A stretch of DNA of 64,000 nucleotides from Variovorax sp. WS11 (lineage in GTDB: Bacteria; Pseudomonadota; Gammaproteobacteria; Burkholderiales; Burkholderiaceae_C): assembly GCF_010499245.1 (NCBI RefSeq), contig NZ_JAAGOW010000001.1, positions 3,534,001-3,598,000 on the forward strand, written 5' to 3'. The position numbers and the translations under genes are program-made. The notes beneath the pieces were generated by a model. That model was not told the DNA's origin. It ran no database searches and saw only the letters and a program-made list of their open reading frames with translations. Position 1 is the stretch's first letter; the number at the start of each line of letters is the position of its first letter. This document shows, in pieces, positions 8,322 through 16,151 of the stretch.

Positions 8322-9056
8322 ATGCCCATAGACCCAGCCATCGTCAAAGCCTTCACGCCCACGGGCGTCCTGCGCGCATCCATCAATCTCGGCAATCCCA
8401 TCCTGGCGAAGCGGAGTGCCGGAACCGGCGAGCCCGAGGGGGTGTCGATCGACCTGGCGCGCGCCTTCGCCGCGCAGCTGGGCGTTCCGCTCGAACTGGT
8501 GGTGTTCGACACCGCCGGGAAGTCCGTCGAGGCCGTGACCGCCGAGCAGGCCGACATCGGCTTCTTTGCCGTGGACCCGCTGCGCGGACAGGGCATCCGC
8601 TTCACGGCACCTTATGTGCTGATCGAGGGTGCCTACCTCGTCAGGGAAGGCTCGCCGATCGCCTCGAACGACGAGGTCGACCGGGCCGGCGTGCGCGTCA
8701 TGGTCGGGAAGGGCAGTGCCTACGACCTGTACCTCACGCGCGAGTTGAAGGCGGCCGGCATCGAACGCGCGCCGACCTCGCCCGCCGTTGTCGACAGTTT
8801 TCTCTCCGAAAACGCCGACGTCGCTGCCGGCGTGAAGCAGCAGCTCGAATCCGATGCGGCGCGCCTGGGCGGGCTGCGCCTGCTGCCCGGCCGCTTCATG
8901 GAGATCCGGCAGGCGATGGGGGTGCCGATCAGCCGAGGAGAGCCGGCCGCAGCTGCCCTGTCGGCCTTCGTCGAGTCCATGAAGTCCAGCGGCTTCGTGA
9001 GTGCCGCGTTGCAGCGCCACGGGATCAAGGGCGCGATCGTCGCGCTGGCGGCCTAG
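8322..9056 (+). CDS. solute-binding protein family 3 domain protein without signal peptide
   Basis: 244 residues forming a type-3 amino-acid-binding fold. It opens with the domain itself (FTPTGVLRASINLGNP near residues 10-25), continues with GVSIDLARAFAAQLGV and the hinge segment IGFFAVDPLRGQGIRFTAPYV, and ends at the second lobe. No hydrophobic leader or lipobox precedes the domain, so the product is predicted to be cytoplasmic. There is no permease or ATPase partner nearby, so it is unlikely to be a normal ABC receptor; ligand sensing or an enzyme-like role is possible. The ATG at 8322 follows the hipA-like frame by 18 bases. Confidence 0.75.
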   Translation: MPIDPAIVKAFTPTGVLRASINLGNPILAKRSAGTGEPEGVSIDLARAFAAQLGVPLELVVFDTAGKSVEAVTAEQADIGFFAVDPLRGQGIRFTAPYVLIEGAYLVREGSPIASNDEVDRAGVRVMVGKGSAYDLYLTRELKAAGIERAPTSPAVVDSFLSENADVAAGVKQQLESDAARLGGLRLLPGRFMEIRQAMGVPISRGEPAAAALSAFVESMKSSGFVSAALQRHGIKGAIVALAA

Positions 9057-9122
9057 GGTTCGGCCGGGCGTACCCACGCAGGCGCACGGCATGTCCTGGC
9101 CACGCCCCGCCCGGCCTGCCTC

Positions 9123-10565
9123 TCACACCTTCACGTCGCGCGCCGGCGGCGGCATCACATCCTCCGGGATCGGGCTGCGATAGGGCGCCCCACCCCGCTT
9201 GGCGCGCAGCTCGCGCTCCGCCTCGCACAGCACCTCGGGCCGCCCGGCGAGCGCGACGCCGGTGGCCGCGAGGCACTTGGCGGCCAGCAGCATCCCCTTG
9301 TGGGCCAGCGAGGTCTTGCCCTGCGAGACCATCTGCCACGAGTGGAAGGCCGTGCCCCACGCAAAGCAGGCCGTGAGGCACTGGGTGGTCGGCGCGGCCC
9401 AGCTCACGTCGCCCATGTCGGTGGAGCCGGTCACCGGCCGCGCGGCCTCGGGTCGGTAGGGCTGGATGCCGGTGGCGATGGGCTGCGGGTCGCGCAGCGC
9501 CGCCGCGAAATGCTTGGCGCTGCTGGCGAGCTCCTCGGCCGAGAGCGTGGACTGCATCTTCGCAGCGAAGCTGCGCTCCTCCTCGCTGACCTCCAGCGCG
9601 CCCACGGCCTCCATCTGCTCGGCCATCACCCGGTCGAGCGCGTCGTTGTGCAGCACGTTGGACACGGCCTTATCGAACACCATCTCGACCGTGGTGCCGG
9701 TCATCATCGCCGCGCCACGCGCCACCTGCTCGACGCGCGCGAACAGTGCCAGCGCTTCGTCGATGCGGGAGGCCCGCACCGTGTAGAGCACTTCGGCAAA
9801 CGCCGGGATCACATTGGTCGACGGCCCGCCCGAGTCGATGTAGGCGAAGTGCACGCGCGCCTGATCGGGCATGTGCTCGCGCAGGTAGTTGACGCCGACG
9901 TTCATCAGCTCGGCCGCGTCGAGCGCGCTGCGCCCCAGGTGAGGCGCCAGCGCCGCATGCGCCGACTTGCCGTGGAAGCGGAAGTGGGCCTGCACGTTGG
10001 CCAGCGTGGCGTTCATGAACACCGAGTTGGCCACGGACGGGTGCCAGGACAGCGCGGCATCGAGGTCGTCGAACAGCCCGGCGCGTGCCATGAAGGTCTT
10101 GCCGGCCGCGGCCTCCTCGGCCGGGCAGCCGTAGAAGCGGACGGTGCCGGGCAGCTCATGGCGCCGCAGGTGGTCGCGCGCAACCACCGCGGCCAGGTGC
10201 GCCGCCGTGCCCAGCAGGTGGTGGCCGCAGCCGTGGCCCTGGTTGAACGCGCGCTCCGGATCGGGCCGGCACTCCAGCGCGCCGCTGGCCTGGTTCAGTC
10301 CCGCGAGCGCGTCGTACTCGCCGAGGAAGCCGATCATCGGGCCGCCGCTGCCGGCCTCGGCGACGAAGGCCGTGGGCATCCCGGCCACGCCGCGCGTGAC
10401 GCGGAAGCCCTCGGCCTCCAGCGCCGCGGCATGCAGCTCGGCCGATTCGAACTCGCGGTAGCGCATCTCGGCCAGGCCCCAGATGCGGTCGGCGATCTCG
10501 ATGTAGGGGCGGCGGCGCGCCTCGACGGCGGCGGCGATTTCGGCGACGGCGGATGCGGGCTTCAC
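9123..10565 (-). CDS. M20-family amidohydrolase (AbgB-like)
   Basis: 480-residue zinc amidohydrolase of the M20D peptidase family, closest in style to p-aminobenzoyl-glutamate hydrolase subunit B. Metal-binding residues are visible in HGCGHH (111-116), the CPAEEAAAGKT segment with the catalytic Glu pair, and SWHPSVAN. The dimerisation lid domain begins near VQAHFRFHGKSAHAA. It starts at GTG 10565 and overlaps the upstream Bug receptor stop by four bases (GTGA), so the two are translationally coupled. Together they suggest uptake and hydrolysis of an N-acyl or amide compound. The substrate is not known. Confidence 0.85.
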   Translation of the reverse strand: MKPASAVAEIAAAVEARRRPYIEIADRIWGLAEMRYREFESAELHAAALEAEGFRVTRGVAGMPTAFVAEAGSGGPMIGFLGEYDALAGLNQASGALECRPDPERAFNQGHGCGHHLLGTAAHLAAVVARDHLRRHELPGTVRFYGCPAEEAAAGKTFMARAGLFDDLDAALSWHPSVANSVFMNATLANVQAHFRFHGKSAHAALAPHLGRSALDAAELMNVGVNYLREHMPDQARVHFAYIDSGGPSTNVIPAFAEVLYTVRASRIDEALALFARVEQVARGAAMMTGTTVEMVFDKAVSNVLHNDALDRVMAEQMEAVGALEVSEEERSFAAKMQSTLSAEELASSAKHFAAALRDPQPIATGIQPYRPEAARPVTGSTDMGDVSWAAPTTQCLTACFAWGTAFHSWQMVSQGKTSLAHKGMLLAAKCLAATGVALAGRPEVLCEAERELRAKRGGAPYRSPIPEDVMPPPARDVKV

Positions 10566-11548
10566 TTCTGCGTCTCCAGGTTGGCGGTTGCGACGAACTT
10601 GCGGTAGCGCGCGTCTTCCTCGCGCATCAGCCTGGGCAGGTCCTCGTCCTCGATCATCGGCAGGCCGCCCAGGTCGTTGAAGGTCTGGCGCAGTCGGGCG
10701 TCCTTCAGGGTTTCCTTCAGCGCCGCCTTGAGCTTTGCCATCACAGACTCGGGCACCCCCTTCGGCGCCATCAGCGCGAACCAGCCGGTCAGGTCGTAGC
10801 CCTTGAGTTCCGGGTGCTCGGCCAGCGCCGGCACGTTCGGATAGATCGGCGCCCGCGTGCCGCTGGTCACCGCGATCGGCACCACCACGCCCGCGTCGAT
10901 CAGCGGCTTGGCCGGCCCGGTGCCCATGTAGCCGAACTCGACCGCGCCGCCGGCCAGGTCGTTGCCCAGCGCCGGCACGCCGCGGTAGGGCACGTGGGTG
11001 ACCTGGGTGCCGGTGCGCTCGCGCACCAGCTCGCCGGCGAAGTGGAACATCGAGCCGTTGCCCGAGCTGCCGTAGTTGTACTTGCCGGGGTTCTTGCGCA
11101 GCAGCTGAATGAACTGGTCGGTGGTCTTGACGCCGGACTGGCGTGACGCCAGCAGCATGCCGCCCTGGTGGTTGACCACGCCGATCGGCGCGAAGTCCTT
11201 GAGGCCGTCGTAGGGCTGCTTCGGGTTCATCACCTTGGTCGCGATCAGCTCGCCGTTGCCGCCCATGAGCAGCGTGTAGCCGTCCGGCTTCGCGGTGACC
11301 ACCTTCAGCGCGCCCATCGCGCCGCCGGCGCCGGCGAAGTTCTCGACCACCACGCGGGCCTTCAGCACGCGGCCGAACACCTCGGCGAAGGGCCGCGCCA
11401 CGCTGTCGGTCGAGCCGCCGGCGGAGTAGCCGACGACCAGCGTGATCGGGCGCGAGGGGTAATCGTCCTGGGCGGCGGCCAGGGTCGCGGCGGCGCCCGC
11501 GAGCAGGGCCGCGAGGAGGCGCGGGAGTCGGGATCGGCGATGGGCCAT
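10562..11548 (-). CDS. Bug-family tripartite tricarboxylate transporter receptor
   Basis: 328-residue periplasmic solute receptor. The signal peptide (roughly 1-26, SRLPRLLAALLAGAAATLAAAQ) is followed by the Bug hallmark YPSRPITLVVGYSAGGSTD and the second ligand loop VVENFAGAGG. Further conserved parts are GKYNYGSSGNGSMFH and VPYRGVPALGNDLAGG. Bug proteins bind carboxylates or amides and feed TctAB permeases, but no tctA/tctB is encoded here, as is usual for orphan Bug genes. It is first in a two-gene operon with the M20 amidohydrolase and faces a LysR gene that probably controls it. Confidence 0.88.
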   Translation of the reverse strand: MAHRRSRLPRLLAALLAGAAATLAAAQDDYPSRPITLVVGYSAGGSTDSVARPFAEVFGRVLKARVVVENFAGAGGAMGALKVVTAKPDGYTLLMGGNGELIATKVMNPKQPYDGLKDFAPIGVVNHQGGMLLASRQSGVKTTDQFIQLLRKNPGKYNYGSSGNGSMFHFAGELVRERTGTQVTHVPYRGVPALGNDLAGGAVEFGYMGTGPAKPLIDAGVVVPIAVTSGTRAPIYPNVPALAEHPELKGYDLTGWFALMAPKGVPESVMAKLKAALKETLKDARLRQTFNDLGGLPMIEDEDLPRLMREEDARYRKFVATANLETQK

Positions 11549-11691
11549 GGTCGGGCGGCAGGGTGGGGTGGATCTGGCTCGATCCTAGGATTTGCCGACC
11601 GCGCGCAATAGCCCTGTCACGGTGTTGCTGTTGAGCGCCGGTTGCCGGGTCCGACAATGGCGGCCATGCTCCTCGTTTCACCGGGACTCGC

Positions 11692-12681
11692 ATGAAGATC
11701 CATCAGCTCAAGGCCCTCTGCGCCATCGGCGACCACGGCAGCATCCGCGCCGCGTCGCGTGCCGCCGGCCTGTCGCCGGCCGCGGTGACCAAGGCGGTGC
11801 GCGAACTCGAGGAAGACCTCGGCACGCTGCTCATCACGCGCGAGGCCAAGGGCGTGACCTTCACCGAAGCCGGCCGCGCGCTGCTGGTGCACGCGAGGCT
11901 GGTGGTGGGCCAGCTGGCGCGTGCCGAGGAAGAGATGGCGCAGCTGTCGGGCCGCGGGCGGGCGCCGCTGCGCATCGGCGTGAACTCGTGGATCGCGCTG
12001 ACCTGCCTGGGCGATGTGGTCAAGCTGTTCCAGCAGCGCATGCCGACGGTGCGCCTGGAGCTGATGGAAAGCGTGCAGACGGTCTCGATCCCGAAGCTGC
12101 GCGACGGCACGCTGGACTTCTGCATCGGCCGCGCCGGCCCGGCGTCCACCCATGAGGACATGGCGCATGTTCCGCTGTTCCGCACCAGCTCGGCGGTGGT
12201 GGGGCGCGAGGGCCATCCGCTCGCCCAGGCCCGGTCGCTGGCCGATCTGCGCGATGCGCAATGGCTGCTGAACTCGACGCCCGGCGATGACGCGGAAGAC
12301 CTGCAGGACGACCCGTTCGCCCGCTATCTGCGCGAGGGCGCGCCGACCATCCACGTCGCCCATTCGACGGTGATCGTCATCAGCCTGCTGCGCAGCACCG
12401 ACATGCTGACGCTGATGCCCTGGCCCCTGGTGGAGGCGGTCGCCGTCCGCGAGCAGCTGTGCGTGCTGCCGCTGACCGAGCGCATGAACGAAGCGACCGT
12501 GAGCCTGATCTCGCGCCGCGGCGACCCGATGAGCGCGGCCGCCCGATGCTTCATCGAATGCTTCAGGGCAGTGGTTTACCGCGCGCTCGGCTCCGACGAT
12601 CCGGCGAGCCGGCGGCTCTTCCATTCGCTCGACGGGCTGGCGCTCGGCGACAGCGCCTCGAGCGAGCTGGCGCGCGCGTAG
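11692..12681 (+). CDS. LysR-family transcriptional regulator
   Basis: 329-residue LysR protein with the winged HTH at residues 1-60 (ASRAAGLSPAAVTKAVRELEEDL) and a substrate-binding domain from about 90 (LRIGVNSWIALTCLGDVV). It diverges from the Bug receptor/amidohydrolase operon across a 143-bp gap, so it is the likely regulator of that operon. I could not pick out a convincing operator in the gap, only the weak dyad TTGCCGGGTCCGACAA. Its closest relatives are probably TsaR/CbsB-type regulators, but this is only a general impression. Confidence 0.88.
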   Translation: MKIHQLKALCAIGDHGSIRAASRAAGLSPAAVTKAVRELEEDLGTLLITREAKGVTFTEAGRALLVHARLVVGQLARAEEEMAQLSGRGRAPLRIGVNSWIALTCLGDVVKLFQQRMPTVRLELMESVQTVSIPKLRDGTLDFCIGRAGPASTHEDMAHVPLFRTSSAVVGREGHPLAQARSLADLRDAQWLLNSTPGDDAEDLQDDPFARYLREGAPTIHVAHSTVIVISLLRSTDMLTLMPWPLVEAVAVREQLCVLPLTERMNEATVSLISRRGDPMSAAARCFIECFRAVVYRALGSDDPASRRLFHSLDGLALGDSASSELARA

Positions 12682-12704
12682 GCCGGTATGACTCCCTGCC
12701 CCTC

Positions 12705-12757
12705 CAAGATGTACAGACCGGAGACATAGGTGACGCATGTGCGAGGACATGGGTGAC
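12705..12757. mobile_element. possible insertion-sequence end remnant with direct repeats
   Basis: Two near-identical direct repeats, GACATAGGTGAC (12723-12734) and GACATGGGTGAC (12746-12757), sit 23 bp apart just after TGTACAGACCG. The layout resembles what I remember of the sub-terminal repeats of IS481-like elements. No transposase reading frame is present, so at most an end fragment remains. The call rests on memory of such ends. Confidence 0.35.
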
Positions 12758-12787
12758 AGCTCGGCATCGGTGCCCGGGTATCGGTCG

Positions 12788-13285
12788 TCAGAACACGCCC
12801 AGCGCCAGCCCCGCCGCGAGCGCGGCGCCGAGCTCGCGGCATTGCGCGAGATCGTCCGCGCCGATCTGCTTGGGCCGCGCGATCGCCTCGGGCGTCTGCG
12901 CATGGGTGCAGACGATCAACGCAGGCGCGATGGCGTTCAGGCGCCAGCCGGTGGCGATGCGTTCGAGCTGCCGCGCGGCATTCTGGCCGTCGCTGCCGGC
13001 GCAGATCAGCGTGGCGTAGGGCCGGCCGTTCACGCGATCGAGTGCGGCGTAGTAGCAGCGGTCGAAGAAGTCCTTCATCAGCCCGGCCATCGCGGCGAGG
13101 TTCTCGGGCGTGGCGAACACGTAGCCGTCCGCGCCCAGCACATCCTCGGGCTGCGCGTCCGGCGCGCGCAGAAGACGCACCTGCACGCCGGGTTCGCCGC
13201 GTGCGCCCTCGGCCGCGGCCTGCGCCATCTGCGCGGTGCCGCCGGTCATCGTGTGATAGACCACGAGCAGCGTCTTGGGATTCAT
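12788..13285 (-). CDS. flavodoxin/NAD(P)H-dependent FMN reductase family protein
   Basis: 165-residue single-domain flavoprotein. The FMN phosphate loop is YHTMTGGTAQMAQ (about residues 10-22). The central segment GADGYVFATPENLAAMAGLMKDFFDRCYY is typical of the NADPH-dependent FMN reductase/WrbA-like group. The ATG at 13285 (MNPKTLLVV) is preferred over one four codons earlier because the first beta strand begins directly there. It stands alone between a LysR gene and the lipase and probably acts as a cytoplasmic flavin reductase; the electron acceptor is unknown. Confidence 0.8.
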   Translation of the reverse strand: MNPKTLLVVYHTMTGGTAQMAQAAAEGARGEPGVQVRLLRAPDAQPEDVLGADGYVFATPENLAAMAGLMKDFFDRCYYAALDRVNGRPYATLICAGSDGQNAARQLERIATGWRLNAIAPALIVCTHAQTPEAIARPKQIGADDLAQCRELGAALAAGLALGVF

Positions 13286-13317
13286 GCCGCCCAGCATAGC
13301 GGCACGATCCCGGGCGC

Positions 13318-14313
13318 TCAGTCGTCCTTGTCCTTGCCCCTGGGCCGGTCGGTGAGGAAGTCGAGCGTGGCCTGCCAGGTCTGCGGCGAATTCAGGATGC
13401 CGAGGTGGCCGGTGCGCAGGATGGCGTCGTAGGCGCCTTGCCCCGTGAGCACGAGCTCGCGCGCGCCGCGCAGGCTGGCGCTCTTCGAGAAGTCATTCGG
13501 CTTGCCGAAGGAGTCGACGGCAGGCACCGGTGCGATCACGCCGTCTTGAACCGGGAAGTAGACGAAGCTGGCGTCGCCGTTGCGGATGACCAGCACGCGC
13601 GTGGGCCCGTCGTTCTCGCGGCCGCCGTGGCGGCCGTTCAGCAGGCGCAGGAAGGGCGTGTCGGGCGAGCCCAGCTCCTGGCACACCTCGCTGGACGGCG
13701 TGAAGCCGCCCGCCGCCGGCGCCTGGAAGTAGTTCGCGGGGTCCGGGGAGCAATTGATGATGCCGTGGTTGGGGCCGTCGATGGCCACCAGGCGACGCAC
13801 CACGTCATGCGCCTCGTCCTGCCGCATCCATTCGCGCGCCAGCGTCACGCCCAGGCTGTGGGCGACGATGTCCACGCGCTTCGCGCCCGTGAAGTCCATC
13901 ACCGCACGCACGAAGCGGCGCAGGTCGGGCACGTTGGCCGCGTTGGTGTGGGCGATGCTCGAGCGGCGCGTCTGGTCGGCGGCCAGGTCGCACTGGTCGC
14001 CCTGGTAGCCCAGGCCCCAGAGCTCGCTGGTGGAATAGCCGTTGTCCGCGAGGAACTGCGCCAGCGCCTGGATGCGCCCGAAGGGGCTGCACGCGGTGGC
14101 AAATGGCGTGTCGTTGTTGCCGTGGATGAGGATGACCGGCGTTCGCGTCACCGCGCCGGCGGCACCGAAGCCGATGAGCGGCCTGGCGAGCGAGGTGTCC
14201 TCGATCGAAGGGAAGCCGGGCGGCAGCGTGTTGCCCACGGTGCCTGCCGCCTGCACGGCGGCAGCGGCGGCAAGGGTTGCCAGGGCGGCGGCATGGCGAA
14301 TCCACGTTTTCAT
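13318..14313 (-). CDS. secreted alpha/beta-hydrolase, lipase or polyester depolymerase type
   Basis: 331 residues. Signal peptide 1-23 (MKTWIRHAAALATLAAAAA then VQAA) indicates export. The mature part has an oxyanion motif VILIHGNND (60-68), nucleophile Ser153 in AHSLG, and a probable catalytic His303 in RTGHLGIL. The segment SELWGLGYQGDQCD and the AHTNAANVPDLRRFV stretch resemble class-2 lipases and the PhaZ7-like polyhydroxybutyrate depolymerases. Six cysteines in the mature part may form disulfides. The C-terminus is charged (RGKDKDD). It is probably an extracellular esterase; whether the substrate is a lipid or a polyester cannot be decided from sequence. Confidence 0.78.
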   Translation of the reverse strand: MKTWIRHAAALATLAAAAAVQAAGTVGNTLPPGFPSIEDTSLARPLIGFGAAGAVTRTPVILIHGNNDTPFATACSPFGRIQALAQFLADNGYSTSELWGLGYQGDQCDLAADQTRRSSIAHTNAANVPDLRRFVRAVMDFTGAKRVDIVAHSLGVTLAREWMRQDEAHDVVRRLVAIDGPNHGIINCSPDPANYFQAPAAGGFTPSSEVCQELGSPDTPFLRLLNGRHGGRENDGPTRVLVIRNGDASFVYFPVQDGVIAPVPAVDSFGKPNDFSKSASLRGARELVLTGQGAYDAILRTGHLGILNSPQTWQATLDFLTDRPRGKDKDD

Positions 14314-14344
14314 CGGCGGTCTCCTTCCTCTGCGGCGCGGATGA

Positions 14345-14560
14345 TGCCGGCGAAAGGCGGCGCTGGCAAGGCTGGCCGTGCGCCTCAAGCTCGACGTTCT
14401 GTCGCCCGTAGGCTACAAAATTGATGTCGGACCCGGTTATCGGGTCTACTACTCGCAAAGAGGAACAAGGCTCCTGCTTCTTCTCGTCGGCGGCGACAAG
14501 TCCACACAACAGAAGGACATCGCCAGAGCCATTCACCTTGCGCGCAATTTCGTGGAGTAG
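14345..14560 (+). pseudogene. truncated HigB/RelE-family toxin remnant
   Basis: The frame ends with KIDVGPGYRVYYSQRG, then GGDKSTQQKDIARAIHLARN. This is the C-terminal half of a phage Gp49-like HigB toxin and aligns closely with the intact toxin at 32053-32340 (KIDFGPGYRVYY, GGDKSTQQRDI). The N-terminal half is missing or unrecognisable; the frame is closed by a TGA at 14342, and the only start nearby is GTG 14378 (60 residues). The gene directly precedes the antitoxin remnant, the normal toxin-first order. It is probably inactive because the N-terminal strands and helices are absent. Confidence 0.65.
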
Positions 14561-14562
14561 CT

Positions 14563-14790
14563 ATGCCAAGAGTCGCCAAGAGTTCGTCCAGAACGAAGAC
14601 CTCGTCCTACGACGTGGCCGAACATCTCACGCAAGATGCTGTCGCCGAGCGCATGGGCACGACCAAGAGCGCCATCTCTCGCCTCGAATCGGCTGGTAAG
14701 CATGCCCCCTCACTTGCCACGTTGAAGCGCTACGCGCAAGCCGTTGGCTGCGAGCTTCAAGTCAAGCTGGTGCCTCAGAAAGGCGTGTGA
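14563..14790 (+). CDS. chimeric XRE-type antitoxin remnant
   Basis: 75 residues, beginning two bases after the toxin remnant. Residues 1-22 (SSSRTKTSSYDVAEHL) match the N-terminus of the addiction-module antidote at 31724-32041 (KSAAKVKTVPYDVAEQL). From residue 23 the sequence switches in frame to a different XRE helix-turn-helix family: TQDAVAERMGTTKSAISRLE, then LATLKRYAQAVGCELQVKL. It therefore looks like a recombination product of two antitoxin families, about 30 residues shorter than the intact homologue. The HTH itself is complete, so DNA binding is still possible. Confidence 0.6.
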   Translation: MPRVAKSSSRTKTSSYDVAEHLTQDAVAERMGTTKSAISRLESAGKHAPSLATLKRYAQAVGCELQVKLVPQKGV

Positions 14791-14821
14791 CTTGCCTGGG
14801 CCGCCAGACGCCAAGACCTCT

Positions 14822-15439
14822 ATGCGATTCGAAGGCACATTGAAGACCTGGAACGACGAACGAGGCTTCGGGTTCCTCGAGCCCGCGCAGGGCGGCGAAG
14901 ACATCTTCGTTCACGTCAAGGCATTTCGAGCGCGAGCTGGGCGTCCGCAGGTCGGACAGCTCATGTCCTTCGAGGTGGAACTCGGACCTCAAGGCAAGAA
15001 GCGCGCGAGGAACGTTGAACCGGTCAAGGCGACGCGCACTTCGTCGCCACGACACCAGGAATCCTCAGCGCAGCGGGGTACGGCCACGCTGTTCGCGATC
15101 CCTCTGTTCTTGGTCTTGTACGTCGTCGTCAGCGTTCTCTGGAAACCACCCCTCGTCATCGCCGTTGCCTACGCGGGAGTGAGCCTCATCACGTTCTTCG
15201 CCTACGCACTGGACAAGTCGGCTGCCCGACAGAACGCACGGCGCACGCAGGAAAGTACGCTTCATTTCCTTGCTTTGGCGGGTGGCTGGCCAGGGGCGTT
15301 GCTCGCTCAGCAGCTCCTGCGACACAAGTCCACGAAGGCAGAGTTCAGGTCAGTCTTCTGGGGCACAGTCGTGGTGAACGCCGCTGCGTTTGCCATACTC
15401 TCCTCGCCGATCGGCCGGTCCATATGGGCGCAGCACTGA
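14822..15439 (+). CDS. cold-shock domain/DUF1294 membrane protein
   Basis: 205 residues. The N-terminal cold-shock domain (1-66) has the RNP-like motifs ERGFGFLEP and DIFVHVKAF. A basic linker (about 67-90) leads to three or four membrane segments (near 95-115, 115-135, 150-165 and 182-198) forming DUF1294, with the conserved ALDKSAARQNARRT loop. The fusion of an RNA-binding domain to DUF1294 is a known family of unknown function. The start at ATG 14822 is chosen because the cold-shock domain begins there; the upstream extension overlaps the antitoxin remnant. No operon partner is visible. Confidence 0.85.
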   Translation: MRFEGTLKTWNDERGFGFLEPAQGGEDIFVHVKAFRARAGRPQVGQLMSFEVELGPQGKKRARNVEPVKATRTSSPRHQESSAQRGTATLFAIPLFLVLYVVVSVLWKPPLVIAVAYAGVSLITFFAYALDKSAARQNARRTQESTLHFLALAGGWPGALLAQQLLRHKSTKAEFRSVFWGTVVVNAAAFAILSSPIGRSIWAQH

Positions 15440-15526
15440 CGCCGGCGCGATCATTGGCGATGAGGTATGTCGAGAACGCCTTCATCATCAGGCGAAAGAA
15501 GTGACGCCTAACCCGCGAACCGATAC

Positions 15527-15919
15527 CTATCGTCCAGCCGCGACATGGGCGGCCGTGTCGAGCGTCCCGATCCAGCGGCTGATCTTGCCGTCCTTGAACG
15601 TGAAGACGTGCACCCACTCGCTTTCGAAGACCTTGCCGCTGGGCCGCGGCCGGGTCTGCTCCCAGCCAAGAACGGTGACGTGGTCAGGCCCTTCGAGGAA
15701 TTCGCGCGGCTCGAACTTCTGGATGTCGTCCGACTCGGCCACCTTGCCGAACCACGCTTGCACCTGTTGCTTGCCGGTGTAACGGCCTGCATAGGGGATG
15801 CCTGCGCTGGCCAGGAAACGCCAGTCGACGTCGTCCGTCAGCAATGCCAGGATGCCCTCGATATCGCCGCGCCCGAAGGCGGCGTAGGCCTGTTGTACGA
15901 CTTGGGTCGGTGTGCTCAT
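15527..15919 (-). CDS. NTF2-like/SnoaL-type nuclear transport factor 2 family protein
   Basis: 130 residues forming a single cone-shaped NTF2-like domain: VVQQAYAAFGRGDIEGILALL, then DVDWRFLASAGIPYAGRYTGKQ and a C-terminal strand HVFTFKDGKISRWIG. The ATG at 15919 has a GGAGGAC ribosome site; the longer upstream frame starts without one. Members act as small-molecule isomerases, hydrolases or binding proteins. No catalytic residues can be assigned. It lies convergent to the DUF1294 gene and 232 bp from the divergent P450 gene. Confidence 0.85.
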   Translation of the reverse strand: MSTPTQVVQQAYAAFGRGDIEGILALLTDDVDWRFLASAGIPYAGRYTGKQQVQAWFGKVAESDDIQKFEPREFLEGPDHVTVLGWEQTRPRPSGKVFESEWVHVFTFKDGKISRWIGTLDTAAHVAAGR

Positions 15920-16151
15920 GACAGTCCTCCATGGGAGTGGGATTTCAAAGTCCATGCCTGCGGTTGAACGGCTTCAATGTGCCCTCGACACCGCAGGAGC
16001 GAACCCCGTATACGCCGGGCCTGTGGCTTCGGATTCAGCCGCCTGAGGCGGCGAGATTCTTCCGGATTGCCGCCCGGGAGGCGGCGGCGTACGATGCACG
16101 ACGCTTTGGGGTCCACAACATCGCCGTCGCGCCAAGCCGAGGAGAAAAGGG
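15920..16151. other. intergenic region between NTF2-like gene and P450
   Basis: 232 bp without a gene. It holds a GC hairpin (GCCGCC-TGA-GGCGGC at 16038-16052) and a purine-rich ribosome site (GAGGAGAAAAGG) before the P450 start. It must contain promoters for both divergent genes, but I see no convincing hexamer pair. Confidence 0.4.
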
